64,000 nt of DNA, from NCBI GenBank assembly GCA_035293985.1, contig DATGLS010000008.1:62001-126000 (forward strand). Direction: 5' to 3'. Under the pieces are notes generated by a model, which had not been told where the DNA came from, searched no databases, and saw only the letters and a program-made list of their open reading frames with translations. The translations under genes were made by a program, and so were the position numbers. Of this stretch, positions 1-10,250 are shown piece after piece. The stretch is from JAVDCA01 sp035293985. GTDB taxonomy: Bacteria > Pseudomonadota > Alphaproteobacteria > Rhizobiales > Xanthobacteraceae. The stretch's first letter is position 1, and the number at the start of each line of letters is the position of its first letter.

Positions 1-2
1 AG

Positions 3-410
3 GAGAAGTCGCTCGCAATCGTGCAACATGCGGTGGCGCAGGAGAACGCTCGCTGGCGCTCCGACAAGATCACGGTCGAGATCAAGCTGATCGGCGACCG
101 CCCGGCCGGCGCGACGCCGCAGTCCTCCACCATCATCGAGACCGCGCGCCGCGCCGTCACCGCGGTGGCACCCGGGGCACCGCTCGAATTTGCGGCATCG
201 AGCACGGATTCGAACATCGCGATGTCGCTCGGCATCCCGGCCGTAACCATCGGCGGCGGCGGCGAAGGCGGCGGCCAGCACTCGCTCAATGAGTGGTACA
301 GGCCCACAAATGCGCATCTCGGGCCGCAGAGTGCGCTGCTGACCCTGCTGATGCTGGCCGGAATGGCCGGGGTCAGCGACCCGGTCCTGCCCCGGCGGCG
401 TGTTGGGTGA
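3..410 (+). CDS. M20-family metallopeptidase, C-terminal part (gene begins before the window)
   Basis: The reading frame is open from base 3 to a TGA at 408-410, so only the last ~135 residues are present. The segment ending in an AVTIGGGGEGGGQHSLNEWY-like stretch, rich in glycine and followed by a His-Ser-Leu-Asn-Glu-Trp motif, matches the C-terminal catalytic lobe of M20/M28-type dipeptidases and tripeptidases, where the final His is a zinc ligand. M20 enzymes hydrolyse peptide or amide bonds in the cytoplasm. It lies about 180 bp upstream of a peptide-type ABC transporter on the same strand, which fits peptide uptake followed by hydrolysis. The internal GTG at 21 is not the real start. Confidence 0.75.
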   Translation, partial: EKSLAIVQHAVAQENARWRSDKITVEIKLIGDRPAGATPQSSTIIETARRAVTAVAPGAPLEFAASSTDSNIAMSLGIPAVTIGGGGEGGGQHSLNEWYRPTNAHLGPQSALLTLLMLAGMAGVSDPVLPRRRVG

Positions 411-592
411 GCCGAGACTGGGCACGCAACGGCCCGGCGTTTGCTTCATAAGCCTGCACGGACGGCAAGGCCGCGAGGGCGTGGCAAAAAGTCGATGTCT
501 CTTGTCCGCGTCCTGCGCTAGCATTGTTCTAGATGGGCGGCGAGACACGGCACAAAAGTTGCCTCTCGCCGGCATAACTGGGAGCGTACGCC

Positions 593-2386
593 ATGAACGA
601 GCAGCAGCTGCGAGGCCTGATCGGCCGGGTGAAAGCCGGAAAGATGTCCCGGCGCGCGTTTGTGCAGAGAATGGTCGCGTTGGGGCTCACGGCGCCGCTG
701 GCGCAACAGATGCTCGCCCATAACGGGATCGCGGCGGCCGCGGAGCCGTTCGACTACAAGCCGACCAAGCGCGGCGGCGGCGGCGCGCTCAAGGTGCTGT
801 GGTGGCAGGCCCCGACCCTGCTCAACCCGCATTTCGCAGTCGGCACCAAGGACCAGGAGGCTTCACGCATCTTCTACGAGCCGCTGGCCGCCTGGGACCG
901 CGACGGCAACCTCGTCCCGATCCTCGCCTCCGAGCTGCCGGATCTGGAGAAGGACACGCTCTCGCGCGACGGCAAGACCGTCACCTGGAAGCTCAAGCCG
1001 AACGTGAAGTGGCACGACGGAAAGCCCTGCACCGCCGACGACCTGATCTTCACCTGGCAGTATGTGACCGATCCGGCGACGGCCGCGGTGAGCATCGGCA
1101 GCTACAAGGACATGAAGGTCGAGAAGATCGACAACCTCACCATCAAGATCGACTTCGCCAATCCGACGCCATATTGGGCGAACCCGTTCGTCGGCCAGCG
1201 CGGCGCCGTCATCCCCAAGCACCTGTTCGAGGCCTATAAGGGCGCCAAATCGCGCGAGGCGCCGACCAACCTCAAGCCGGTCGGCACCGGCCCCTACAAG
1301 TTCGTCTCGTTCGCGCCGGGCGACCTCGTGCGCGGCGAGCTCTTCGCCGACTACCACATGCCGAACCGGCCCTATTTCGACACGATCGAGATGAAGGGCG
1401 GCGGCGACGCAGTCTCGGCCGCGCGCGCCGTGATGCAGACCGGCGAGTACGACTATGCCTGGAACATGCAGGTCGAGGACGAGATCCTGAAAAGGCTCGA
1501 GGCCGCCGGCAAGGGCCACATCAACATCGCGCCGGGCGGCGATATCGAGCACGTGCAGCTCAACACCCGGGATCCTTGGAACGAGGTCGACGGCGAGCGC
1601 GCCAGCATCAAGTCCAAGCATCCGATCCTGTCCGACACGTCGGTGCGCAATGCGCTCGCCCTCCTGATGGATCGCAAATCGGTACAGGAGTTCATCTATG
1701 GCCGCGCCGGCGTCGCGACCGCGGATTTCCTCAACAATCCGCCGAAATATCACTCCAAGAACAATCCGATGGAGTTCAACATCGAGAAGGCCAAGCAGCT
1801 TCTCGACGCCGGCGGCTGGAAGCCCGGGGCCGACGGCATCCGCGCGAAGGACGGCAAGCGGCTGCACTTCGTCTACCAGACCTCGATCAATGCGCCGCGT
1901 CAGAAGAACCAGGCGATCTACAAGCAGGCGTGCCAGAAGGCGGGCATCGACCTCGAGCTCAAGGCCGTGCCGGCCTCGGTGTTCTTCTCGTCCGACGTCG
2001 GCAACCCCGACACCTATACGCACTTCTACTGCGATCTGCAGATGTACAACACGACCATGCCGTATCCGGATCCGCAGCCGTTCATGGATCAGTTCCTGTC
2101 GTGGGAAATTTCCGACAAAGCGAACAAATTCCAGGGCCGCAACGTCACGCGCTGGACCAGCGACGAGTACGACAAGGCCTACAAGGACTCGATGGTCGAG
2201 CTCGATCCGGTCAAGCGCGCCGCCCTGTTCATCCGCATGAACGACCTGGTCTGCCAGGCGCACACCGTCATCCCGATCGTCAACCGGCCGAAGGCGCAGG
2301 CCCTCTCCAACAAGCTGCGCACGCCGCCGCTCACGAGCTGGGACAACGACCTGTCGCACCTTGCGAGCTGGTACCGCGAGGCGTGA
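593..2386 (+). CDS. ABC transporter substrate-binding protein, family 5 (oligopeptide/nickel type)
   Basis: 597 residues, the size usual for DppA/OppA-like proteins. The N-terminus has a twin-arginine-like motif (SRRAFV at residues 19-24) followed by a hydrophobic stretch, so export to the periplasm, possibly by Tat, is expected. Recognisable family-5 segments include the early FYEPLAAWD/ILASELP region, WKLKPNVKWHDGKP, and the FTWQYVTDP region. It binds the substrate and delivers it to the permeases encoded just downstream (next gene 60 bp on). Whether the ligand is a peptide, opine or another small molecule cannot be told from sequence. Confidence 0.93.
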   Translation: MNEQQLRGLIGRVKAGKMSRRAFVQRMVALGLTAPLAQQMLAHNGIAAAAEPFDYKPTKRGGGGALKVLWWQAPTLLNPHFAVGTKDQEASRIFYEPLAAWDRDGNLVPILASELPDLEKDTLSRDGKTVTWKLKPNVKWHDGKPCTADDLIFTWQYVTDPATAAVSIGSYKDMKVEKIDNLTIKIDFANPTPYWANPFVGQRGAVIPKHLFEAYKGAKSREAPTNLKPVGTGPYKFVSFAPGDLVRGELFADYHMPNRPYFDTIEMKGGGDAVSAARAVMQTGEYDYAWNMQVEDEILKRLEAAGKGHINIAPGGDIEHVQLNTRDPWNEVDGERASIKSKHPILSDTSVRNALALLMDRKSVQEFIYGRAGVATADFLNNPPKYHSKNNPMEFNIEKAKQLLDAGGWKPGADGIRAKDGKRLHFVYQTSINAPRQKNQAIYKQACQKAGIDLELKAVPASVFFSSDVGNPDTYTHFYCDLQMYNTTMPYPDPQPFMDQFLSWEISDKANKFQGRNVTRWTSDEYDKAYKDSMVELDPVKRAALFIRMNDLVCQAHTVIPIVNRPKAQALSNKLRTPPLTSWDNDLSHLASWYREA

Positions 2387-2446
2387 GGACGCCTCGACCA
2401 CCGCGGACGACCAACGGGTCGACGTGAGCGGAGCGCGCGCTGACCC

Positions 2447-3406
2447 ATGGGTCGCTATCTCCTCCGGCGCCTGCTGATCGCGATTCCGAGCCTGATCGGG
2501 ATCAGCATGGTGCTGTTCGCGGTGCTCGCGCTCGCGCCGGGCGACCCGTTCGGCGACATGGTGATGAGCCCGGACATCCCGCCCGAGGTGCACGAGGCGC
2601 TGCGCAAGCAGTTCGGGCTCGATGACCCGCTGCCGATCCGCTACCTGCACTGGTTCGTCGCCATGCTGCACGGCGACTGGGGCTTCTCGTTCATCAGCCG
2701 CATCGACGTCAGCCGGCTGATCGTGGACCGGGTGCCGACCACGCTCGCCGTGATCGGCTCCTCGCAGGTGCTGGCGCTGCTGATCGCGCTGCCGGTCGGC
2801 GTCTTCGCGGCGGCGCGGCCCTATTCGTGGTTCGACCAGCTCGCCACCGCCTTCGCGTTCATCGGCTTCTCGCTGCCGACCTTCTTCACCGGCCTTCTCT
2901 TCATTCTTCTGTTCAGCATCGAGCTGCACTGGCTGCCATTCGTCTACCGGACCGACATCGGCGGCAGCGGCTGGCCATGGGTGTGGGAGCACATCAAGCA
3001 GGCGATCATGCCCATCGCAGTGCTCGGCCTGTTTCAGGGCGCGTCGTGGACGCGCTACGTTCGCTCCGCCATGCTCGACGTGATCCGGCTCGATTACGTC
3101 ACGACGGCGCGCGCCAAGGGGTTGCCCGAGCGCGCCGTCATCATGAAGCACGTGGTCCGCAACGCGCTGATCCCGGTCGTGACGCTGGTGGCGCTGCAGA
3201 TGCCGGCCGTGTTCGGCGGCGCCATCATCACGGAGCAGATCTTCCGCGTGCCCGGCATCGGCTCGCTGCTCATCACCTCGATCCTCTCCAACGACACGCC
3301 GGTCGTCATGGCGGTCACGTTCGTCTTCGCCTGCCTCGTCATCCTGTTCAACCTGTTGGCAGACCTGATCTATGGCTGGCTCGACCCACGCATCTCCTAT
3401 CGCTGA
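2447..3406 (+). CDS. ABC transporter permease, DppB/OppB type
   Basis: 319 residues with an N-terminal membrane segment (RRLLIAIPSLIGISMVLF) and about six transmembrane helices. The cytoplasmic EAA loop that docks the ATPase is visible as ARAKGLPERAVIMKHV followed by RNALIPV. N-terminal GDPFGDMV and FGLDDPLPIRYLHW stretches are typical of the DppB half. It pairs with the next gene to form the membrane channel. The 3' end overlaps the start of that gene by 35 bp, which suggests coupled translation. Confidence 0.95.
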   Translation: MGRYLLRRLLIAIPSLIGISMVLFAVLALAPGDPFGDMVMSPDIPPEVHEALRKQFGLDDPLPIRYLHWFVAMLHGDWGFSFISRIDVSRLIVDRVPTTLAVIGSSQVLALLIALPVGVFAAARPYSWFDQLATAFAFIGFSLPTFFTGLLFILLFSIELHWLPFVYRTDIGGSGWPWVWEHIKQAIMPIAVLGLFQGASWTRYVRSAMLDVIRLDYVTTARAKGLPERAVIMKHVVRNALIPVVTLVALQMPAVFGGAIITEQIFRVPGIGSLLITSILSNDTPVVMAVTFVFACLVILFNLLADLIYGWLDPRISYR

Positions 3407-4367
3407 GGCGCCAGCGCCGAAGGCGCCGGCCGCGGCTGCGTCCGCGGCGCAGAGCGCGCCGCTCGCCGCCGTCGCGGCCGCGCCGCGCCGGCGCATGTCG
3501 CCCGGGCTCGATGCCTGGCGCCGCTTCCGCCGCCACAAGCTCGCGCTGGCGAGCGCCGTTCTGCTGCTGCTGATCGCTCTGACGGTGGCGGTCGGCCCGA
3601 TGATATGGCGCGTTCCGATCAACGACATCGACTTCGCCGCGACGCTGTCCGGACCCTCGTGGTCGCATCCGTTCGGCACCGACGACCTCGGCCAGGACCT
3701 GCTCGCCCGCGTCCTCTATGGCGGGCGCATCTCGCTCGCGGTCGGCCTCGCCTCCATGCTGGTCGCGGTCCTCGTCGGCACCGTCATCGGCGCCCTCTCC
3801 GGCATTTCCCGCGGCTGGCTCGATGCCGGGCTGATGTGGCTCACCGACCTCTTTCTCTCCTTGCCCCAGCTGCCGCTGCTGCTGCTGATCATCTATCTCT
3901 TCCGCGACGCGCTGAAATCGATCGTCGGCCCCGAGGTCGGCGTGTTCATCCTCATCGTCACCGTGATCGGCGGGTTTCGCTGGATGTCGGTCGCCCGCCT
4001 CGTGCGCGCGCAGTTCTTCTCGCTGCGCGAGAAGGAGTTCGTCGAGGCGGCGCGCGCGCTCGGCGCCACCACCTGGCGGCAGGTCGTGCACCACATGCTG
4101 CCGAACGCGCTCGGCCCCGTGATCGTCGCCGGCACCATCGAGGTCGCGGCCGCGATCATTTCCGAATCGACGCTCTCGTTCCTCGGCCTCGGCTTTCCGC
4201 CCGACATCCCGAGCTGGGGGCGCCTGCTGTTCGACGCAAAGGACAACCTCGATGTCGCGCCGCACTGGGCGCTGTTTCCCGGCGCCGCGATCTTCCTCAC
4301 GGTGCTCACCCTCAACTTCGTCGGCGATGGCTTGCGCGACACTTTCGACCCGCGAAAGGTGATGTAG
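3372..4367 (+). CDS. ABC transporter permease, DppC/OppC type
   Basis: 331 residues. An Ala/Pro-rich cytoplasmic leader of ~45 residues precedes RRHKLALASAVLLLLIALTV, the first membrane helix. The DppC signature HPFGTDDLGQDLLARVLYGGR is present, and the EAA loop reads EAARALGATTWRQVVHHMLP. It forms the second half of the channel with the upstream permease. The start at 3372 lies inside the previous gene. A start further in would remove only the low-complexity leader, so the exact N-terminus is uncertain. Confidence 0.94.
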   Translation: MAGSTHASPIAEAPAPKAPAAAASAAQSAPLAAVAAAPRRRMSPGLDAWRRFRRHKLALASAVLLLLIALTVAVGPMIWRVPINDIDFAATLSGPSWSHPFGTDDLGQDLLARVLYGGRISLAVGLASMLVAVLVGTVIGALSGISRGWLDAGLMWLTDLFLSLPQLPLLLLIIYLFRDALKSIVGPEVGVFILIVTVIGGFRWMSVARLVRAQFFSLREKEFVEAARALGATTWRQVVHHMLPNALGPVIVAGTIEVAAAIISESTLSFLGLGFPPDIPSWGRLLFDAKDNLDVAPHWALFPGAAIFLTVLTLNFVGDGLRDTFDPRKVM

Positions 4368-4372
4368 CCGTC

Positions 4373-5358
<986 letters not shown>

Positions 5359-5362
<4 letters not shown>

Positions 5363-6348
5363 TGGGGATCACCGTGACCGAGCCGTTGCTGCGCGTAAAG
5401 AACCTGGTCAAGAACTTCACCATCGGCGGAGGTTTCCTGTCGCGCGCGGCCGAGCAGGTGCATGCGGTGAACGACGTGAGCTTCGAGCTCGCGAGCGGCG
5501 AGACGCTCGGGCTGGTCGGGGAATCCGGCTGCGGCAAGTCGACCACCGGGCGCTGCATCCTGCGGCTGATCGAGCCGACCGCCGGCGAGGTGTGGTTCGA
5601 GGGCACCAACGTCACGGCGCTCGACAAGGGCGAGCTGCGCGCGCTCGCCCGCGACATGCAGATCATCTTCCAGGACCCCTACGCGTCGCTCGACCCGCGC
5701 ATGACGGTCGGCAACATCATCGGCGAGGCGCTGACCATCCACGGGCTGGCGAAGAACGGTCGGAAATACGACGCCCGCGTGGTCGAGCTGCTCGAGACCG
5801 TCGGGCTGCATGCCGATCACGCGCGGCGCTATCCGCACGAATTTTCCGGTGGCCAGCGCCAGCGCATCGGCATCGCCCGCGCGCTCGCGGTGTCGCCGAA
5901 GCTGATCGTATGCGACGAGCCGGTGTCGGCGCTCGACGTCTCGATCCAGGCGCAGGTCGTCAACCTGCTCGAGGACCTGCAGGCGAAGTTCGGGCTCACC
6001 TACATCTTCATCGCTCACGATCTCTCGGTGGTGCAGCACATCAGCACCCGCGTCGCCGTCATGTATCTCGGCCGGATCGTCGAGCTCGCGAGCGCGCACG
6101 ATCTCTACGCCACGCCGCTGCATCCCTACACCGAGGCCCTGATGTCGGCGGTGCCGATCCCCGACCCGACCGTCAAGCGCCAGCGCATGGTGCTGCAGGG
6201 CGACGTGCCGAGCCCGATGCGTCCGCCGACCGGCTGCCACTTCCACACCCGCTGCCCGATCCGCCAGCTGCCGCTGTGCTCGGAGCAGACGCCGGCGCTC
6301 GAGCAGAAGCGCGACGGCCACTGGGCCGCGTGTCATTTGCGCAGTTGA
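5359..6348 (+). CDS. ABC transporter ATP-binding protein, DppF/OppF type
   Basis: 329 residues. Walker [24 protein letters not shown], signature [29 protein letters not shown] and FIAHDLSVV identify the DppF/OppF half, with the cysteine-rich C-terminal tail ([15 protein letters not shown]). The first ATG at 5359 overlaps the previous stop by four bases; an ATG directly after it (5362) is an alternative. This is the fifth gene of a complete five-gene importer. The SDR gene follows after only 25 bp and is probably co-transcribed. Confidence 0.95.
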
Positions 6349-6373
6349 GCGCGCACCAAGCTGGAGCCGCAGC

Positions 6374-7138
6374 GTGAACCCGTTCGACCTCACCGGCCGT
6401 GTCGCCATCGTCACCGGCGGCAATGGCGGCATCGGCCTCGGCATGGCGCGCGGCCTTGCCCGAGCCGGCGCCGCCATCGCGATTGCGGCGCGCGACAAGG
6501 GGAAGAGCGAGATGGCCGTGCAGGAGCTGCGGGCGGTCGGCGTCCGCTGCGAGTTCTACCCGGTTGAAGTCGCGTCCAAATCCGCATGTGAGAAGCTGGT
6601 CGCGGCCGTGATCGCCGATTTCGGCCGCTGCGACATCCTCGTCAACAATGCCGGCATGAGCATCCGCAAGCCGCCCGAGCAGGTCACCGAGGACGAGTGG
6701 CGCCAAGTGCTCGACGTCAACCTCAGCGGCTCGTTGTTCTGCGCCCAAGCCGCCTATCCGCACATGAAGGCGGCGCGCCGCGGCAAGATCATCAACATCG
6801 CATCGATGTATTCGCTGTTCGGGGCCCCGATGGTCGCGCCCTACGCGGCGAGCAAGGGCGGCCTGGTCCAGCTCACCCGCTCGCTCGCCACCGCCTGGGC
6901 GCCCGACAACATCCAGGTGAACGCGATCCTGCCCGGCTGGATCGACACCTCGCTGACCCGCCGCGCCCGCGAGCAGATCGCCGGTCTGCACGAGTCCGTG
7001 CTGGCGCGCACGCCGGCGGGGCGTTGGGGCGAGCCCGACGATCTTGCGGGCGCAGGAGTGTTCCTCGCCAGCGCGGCGTCGGATTTCGTCACCGGCACGA
7101 CGCTCGCGGTCGATGGCGGCTACGCGACGCGCGGGTAG
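6374..7138 (+). CDS. SDR-family NAD(P)-dependent oxidoreductase
   Basis: 254 residues, standard classical-SDR length, starting at GTG. The cofactor motif TGGNGGIG is at residues ~15-22, NNAG follows at ~90, the catalytic Ser lies in the IASMYS segment, and the active-site YAASK motif is intact. The C-terminus ends in the usual VDGGYATRG. It reduces or oxidises an alcohol/ketone with NAD(P)(H) in the cytoplasm; the substrate is unknown. Its position 25 bp after the peptide-type transporter suggests that it processes the imported compound. Its TAG stop is the first codon of a palindromic repeat (see 7136-7236). Confidence 0.9.
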   Translation: MNPFDLTGRVAIVTGGNGGIGLGMARGLARAGAAIAIAARDKGKSEMAVQELRAVGVRCEFYPVEVASKSACEKLVAAVIADFGRCDILVNNAGMSIRKPPEQVTEDEWRQVLDVNLSGSLFCAQAAYPHMKAARRGKIINIASMYSLFGAPMVAPYAASKGGLVQLTRSLATAWAPDNIQVNAILPGWIDTSLTRRAREQIAGLHESVLARTPAGRWGEPDDLAGAGVFLASAASDFVTGTTLAVDGGYATRG

Positions 7139-7236
7139 GGTGGGCAACCCCGCCCGGGTGTCCGCGCGGGCAAAATCGCCTCGCATGCGGTTGTCCACGC
7201 CGATGGTCGGTGCGATGCGATTTTGCCCACCCCACT
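7136..7236. repeat. Family B palindromic repeat (GTGGGCAA type), copy 1
   Basis: The left end reads TAGGGTGGGCAA and the right end TTTTGCCCACCCC, giving inverted termini. An inner GCAAAATCGC / GCGATTTTGC pair is also inverted. It separates two convergent genes, and its left TAG is the stop codon of the SDR gene. A folded RNA from it could act as a two-way terminator. Confidence 0.6.
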
Positions 7237-7242
7237 CACCAC

Positions 7243-8406
7243 TCACTTCCCGATCTGGTCGATCTCCTTGAAGCGACCGCCGTCGACCGTATTGACGAAA
7301 ATGACCGCCGCGGTGTTGTCGCCTTTGGCGTCCCATTCGACCGGCCGCGCGTAGGCGATGCCCTGGAAGGGGCCAGCCCGCATCGCCGCCACCACATCGG
7401 CGCGGGACGGCAGGCCGTGCTTGGCCGCGGCCGCCCGCTCGATTGCGCCGATGACGATGCGCGCCGAGTCGTACGAGTTTGCCGCGTAGTTGTTGATCGG
7501 GCCGTATTTGGCCGTATAGCGCGCCGCGAACTCGGCCGAGCCCGGCACCGTGCCGAGCGCAGGCGCGGCCGAGAGGATGCGCACGCCCTCCCCGGCGGTC
7601 GCGGCATCGCCCGCCGGCTTGATGAAGCCGTCGACGCTCCAGCAGCCGTCGCCGCAAGCGAACATCTGCTCGAGCCCGAGCGCACGCATGCTTTTGACGA
7701 TATAGGCGCCCTCGCGGATGCCGGCGAAGAACACCACGTCGAAATCCTTCGGCAGCCCTTCGAGCAGCGGCCGGAAGTCCGTCTCGCCCGCCTTGAGGCT
7801 TTGTCGCGTCGCGACCGCGCCGCCGGCGGCCTCGAAGCCCTTGACGAAGCCGTCGGCGAGGCCGCGGCCGTAGATGGTGCCGTCGTCGAGCACGATCGCG
7901 CGATGCTTGCCTTTGGCGAACAGCCAGCGGGCGAGGCCCGGCCCCTTGCGATCGTCCCGGTTGGTCAGGCGAAACACGTTGGCGAGGCCCTGCTCGGTGA
8001 CGCCCGGGCTCGACGACATCGGCGTGATCATCGCGAGCCCGCAGGCGTCGTAGACCGGCCCGGCCGCGATCGTCACCCCGCTGTTCACATGACCGACGAC
8101 GCCGAGCACGGCCGCATCGGCACAGAATTGCCTGGCGACCGCGACGCCCTGCGCACTGTCCGCCCGGTCATCGGCGGCTACGGCGACGACGCGGGCGCCG
8201 AGGACGCCCCCGGCGGCGTTCTTTTCCGCAACGGCGAGCTCGACCGCATTGCGCATCTCGGTGCCGAAGGTCGCCGAGGGCGTGGTGAGCGGACCGCCCA
8301 CGGCGACGTGCACCTTCTGCCCGGCAAGCTGCGCCGCGGCGGGCGCAGCCGCCATGGCGACCAGAACGGCGGCGCCGACGGCCGCAGCAAGGTGCGAACG
8401 ATTCAT
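7243..8406 (-). CDS. Branched-chain-amino-acid-type (LivK/PBP family 6) ABC substrate-binding protein
   Basis: 387 residues with a clear Sec signal peptide (hydrophobic VGAAVLVAMAAAPAAAQ, cleavage after ~residue 24). Type I periplasmic binding-protein features include VAVGGPLTTPSATFGTEMRNAVELAV, the GHVNSGVTIAAGPVYDACGL segment and FRLTNRDDRKG, all typical of LivK-like proteins. It should bind an amino acid or aromatic acid in the periplasm. No LivHMGF genes are in the window, so it is an orphan binding protein here. It is transcribed divergently from the CGNR regulator with a repeated dyad between them. Confidence 0.92.
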   Translation of the reverse strand: MNRSHLAAAVGAAVLVAMAAAPAAAQLAGQKVHVAVGGPLTTPSATFGTEMRNAVELAVAEKNAAGGVLGARVVAVAADDRADSAQGVAVARQFCADAAVLGVVGHVNSGVTIAAGPVYDACGLAMITPMSSSPGVTEQGLANVFRLTNRDDRKGPGLARWLFAKGKHRAIVLDDGTIYGRGLADGFVKGFEAAGGAVATRQSLKAGETDFRPLLEGLPKDFDVVFFAGIREGAYIVKSMRALGLEQMFACGDGCWSVDGFIKPAGDAATAGEGVRILSAAPALGTVPGSAEFAARYTAKYGPINNYAANSYDSARIVIGAIERAAAAKHGLPSRADVVAAMRAGPFQGIAYARPVEWDAKGDNTAAVIFVNTVDGGRFKEIDQIGK

Positions 8407-8462
8407 GCTAACCTCCCAACAACGCTATGGCGGTTAGCATAGCCTACCGCCGTCCGCTAACC
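8405..8462. promoter_or_regulatory. Inverted repeat ATGCTAACC / GGTTAGCAT with a third GCTAACC copy in the divergent promoter region
   Basis: ATGCTAACC at 8405-8413 and its exact complement GGTTAGCAT at 8432-8440 are 18 bp apart; another GCTAACC is at 8456-8462. The left arm covers the start codon of the LivK-type gene and the third copy is 23 bp upstream of the CGNR gene. Three copies in 58 bp between divergent genes suggest an operator, perhaps read by the CGNR protein itself. The binding protein is not known. Confidence 0.4.
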
Positions 8463-8484
8463 GATGAAAGAGGCTTGACAGGTT

Positions 8485-9114
8485 ATGCCGCCCACCGATC
8501 TACCATCGCGCGCCGCCGTTCTGCCGCTAATCGGCGGCGCCCTGATGTTCGATCTGACCAACACGGCGAGCGGTCGCGGCGGGCCGCAAGCGCAGGACCA
8601 TCTGCGTCGCGCCGATCACGTGGTCGCGTGGGCGCAGCACGCCGGCATCGTCGACGCCGCCGCCGCGCGGACGCTGCGCCGGGTGATCGCACCTCCGCGC
8701 ATCGCCGCTGAACTCCTGCGCCGCACGCGCGAGCTGCGCGACCTTCTGCATGCGATCGGCACCGCGCTCGCCACTGGCGCGGCGCCGCGCCCGGCACAAC
8801 TCGCCCGATTGGCCGACATCCACGCGCACGCGTTGGCGCACGCGCGCCTGGCGCCCCATGGCGTGGGGTTCGCCTGGCGCTGGGATACGGGGCTTGCGCC
8901 GGTGGATGCAATCGTCGGCCCCGTGGCACTGTCGGCCATCGAGGTCGTGACCCACGCCCAACGGTCAAGGATCAAACGGTGTGCCGGCGAGCACTGCGGC
9001 TGGCTCTTTCTCGACACCACCAAGAACAACCGGCGCCGCTGGTGCGAGATGGAGGTGTGCGGCAATCGCGCAAAGCAGAAGCGCCTGCGGGAGAGAAAGC
9101 GGCGGGAGCCGTAG
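8485..9114 (+). CDS. CGNR zinc-finger (ABATE domain) putative transcriptional regulator
   Basis: 209 residues. The N-terminal ABATE-type helical domain (residues ~15-140, beginning LIGGALMFDLTNT) is followed by the C-terminal zinc finger with the pattern C-x4-C ... C-x4-C: RCAGEHCGWLFLD, then RWCEMEVCGNRAKQKR, containing the name-giving CGNR. Proteins of this family are predicted stress or metabolite-responsive DNA-binding regulators. Divergence from the LivK-type gene, and the repeated dyad between them, make that gene the likely target. The stop codon TAG lies in a family B repeat. Confidence 0.9.
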   Translation: MPPTDLPSRAAVLPLIGGALMFDLTNTASGRGGPQAQDHLRRADHVVAWAQHAGIVDAAAARTLRRVIAPPRIAAELLRRTRELRDLLHAIGTALATGAAPRPAQLARLADIHAHALAHARLAPHGVGFAWRWDTGLAPVDAIVGPVALSAIEVVTHAQRSRIKRCAGEHCGWLFLDTTKNNRRRWCEMEVCGNRAKQKRLRERKRREP

Positions 9115-9263
9115 GTGGGCAAAGCGAAGCGTGCCCACGCGGCTGCTACGCTGGAAAACATTACCGCGTCATCGCTGGCGACAAGTCGCGCCGCACCGCG
9201 TGGGCACGGCGGGTCTGACGCCCGGCAACGACACGGGCATCTCGGCCGCCTTTACCCATCCTA
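9112..9263. repeat. Family B palindromic repeat, copy 2, between convergent genes
   Basis: The left end is TAGGTGGGCAAAGCGAAGCG and the right end, read on the minus strand, is TAGGATGGGTAAAGG, so the termini are inverted copies. GTGCCCACGCGG and CCGCGTGGGCAC inside form a further pair. Each outer TAG is the stop codon of the flanking gene (8485-9114 on plus, 9261-10193 on minus). Confidence 0.65.
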
Positions 9264-10193
9264 CTCCGCTGCGATATGCGCGAAGCTCTGCACGTCGGTA
9301 TTGACCAGCTCGAGCGGGGACGCCGTCTCCTCGAGCATGCCCCAGCTCTTGAGCCAGTCGAAGGTGCGCGTCATCTCGTCGAGCGGGATCGGCGCCGGGT
9401 CGCACACGACGAGGCGGCTCTCGCGCAGGTCCTCCACCTTCAGCGCCGCGATCTCGGGATCGGTCTTGGCGTGGTAGTCGATGAAGTAGTGCATATACGC
9501 GCGCTTGTTGGCGTTGATGCGCCGCACCGCCTCGCGCACCGCACGGTTGAACGCCGCGTAGGTCTCGGCGTCGACCCGGTCGGCCGCGACCTCGGTGCCG
9601 TGGAAGAAGGCCGAGCAAAGAATCCGGCAGCCCTTCTTCTCGGCGAGCGTGATGTGCGGCTCGGTCAGCGTGGTGGCGTCGATCTCGCCGTCGAGCAGCG
9701 ACTTCAGCCGGTAGCGCGAGCCGTTCGGCGCGCGGCACAGCTTGATCTGCTCGCGCGGCAGGAAACCTTCCAGCATATGCAGCGCGATGTAGTGGGTGCC
9801 GAAGTAGAACGGCACGCCGACCGTCTTGTTGGCGAGTTGCTGCGGCGTGTAGGCGTCCGAGTCCGGCCGCACCACGATCGCCGCATAGCTCACGATCGCT
9901 CGGCGGCCGACCTGGCGGCTGCCTTTGCGCGTCTCCTGCACGCGGCAGTAGTTGCCCCATTCGCAGGCGTTGTACATGTCGGCCGCGCCCTGCTCCAGCA
10001 GGCGGCCATGGCTCGCGAACGGATCGACGCCCTTCGGGCTCGTCACCGAGGTTTCGGTCTTCTTCACCACGCCCTTCTCGCGGTCCGCCCACTCGACCGC
10101 GAGGCCCTCGCGCGCGAACAGCCCCTCGTCGTAGGCGACGAGCTCCGGCAATCCCTGGAATGGCGCCGTCGTTTCCAAGACGAGCTTCTTCAT
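9261..10193 (-). CDS. NMT1/THI5-like substrate-binding-fold protein without signal peptide
   Basis: 310 residues from ATG 10193, chosen because GGAG lies 7 bases upstream; ATG 10199 is an alternative. The fold signature of NMT1/SsuA-type type II binding proteins is visible: the early FQGLPELVAYDEGLFAREGLAVEW segment, ANKTVGVPFYFGTHYIALHML and the LKSLLDGEIDATTLTEP region. It begins directly with MKKLVLETTAP and shows no signal sequence, so it should stay in the cytoplasm. The family includes periplasmic transporters, THI5-type pyrimidine synthases and some decarboxylases, so an enzyme or sensor role is possible. It lies 57 bp downstream of the TRAP permease gene and is probably in that operon. 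Confidence 0.82.
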   Translation of the reverse strand: MKKLVLETTAPFQGLPELVAYDEGLFAREGLAVEWADREKGVVKKTETSVTSPKGVDPFASHGRLLEQGAADMYNACEWGNYCRVQETRKGSRQVGRRAIVSYAAIVVRPDSDAYTPQQLANKTVGVPFYFGTHYIALHMLEGFLPREQIKLCRAPNGSRYRLKSLLDGEIDATTLTEPHITLAEKKGCRILCSAFFHGTEVAADRVDAETYAAFNRAVREAVRRINANKRAYMHYFIDYHAKTDPEIAALKVEDLRESRLVVCDPAPIPLDEMTRTFDWLKSWGMLEETASPLELVNTDVQSFAHIAAE

Positions 10194-10250
10194 GACCATG
10201 CTCCGGTTCGCCTCGATCCCACGCAACGTTAACAGCCCGCATGGCCGGCT

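Noticed and set aside
863..3679. 938-codon open frame on the minus strand
   Set aside because: Antisense shadow of the transporter genes; Arg/Asp/His-rich composition typical of the reverse of GC-rich coding DNA and no domain motifs.
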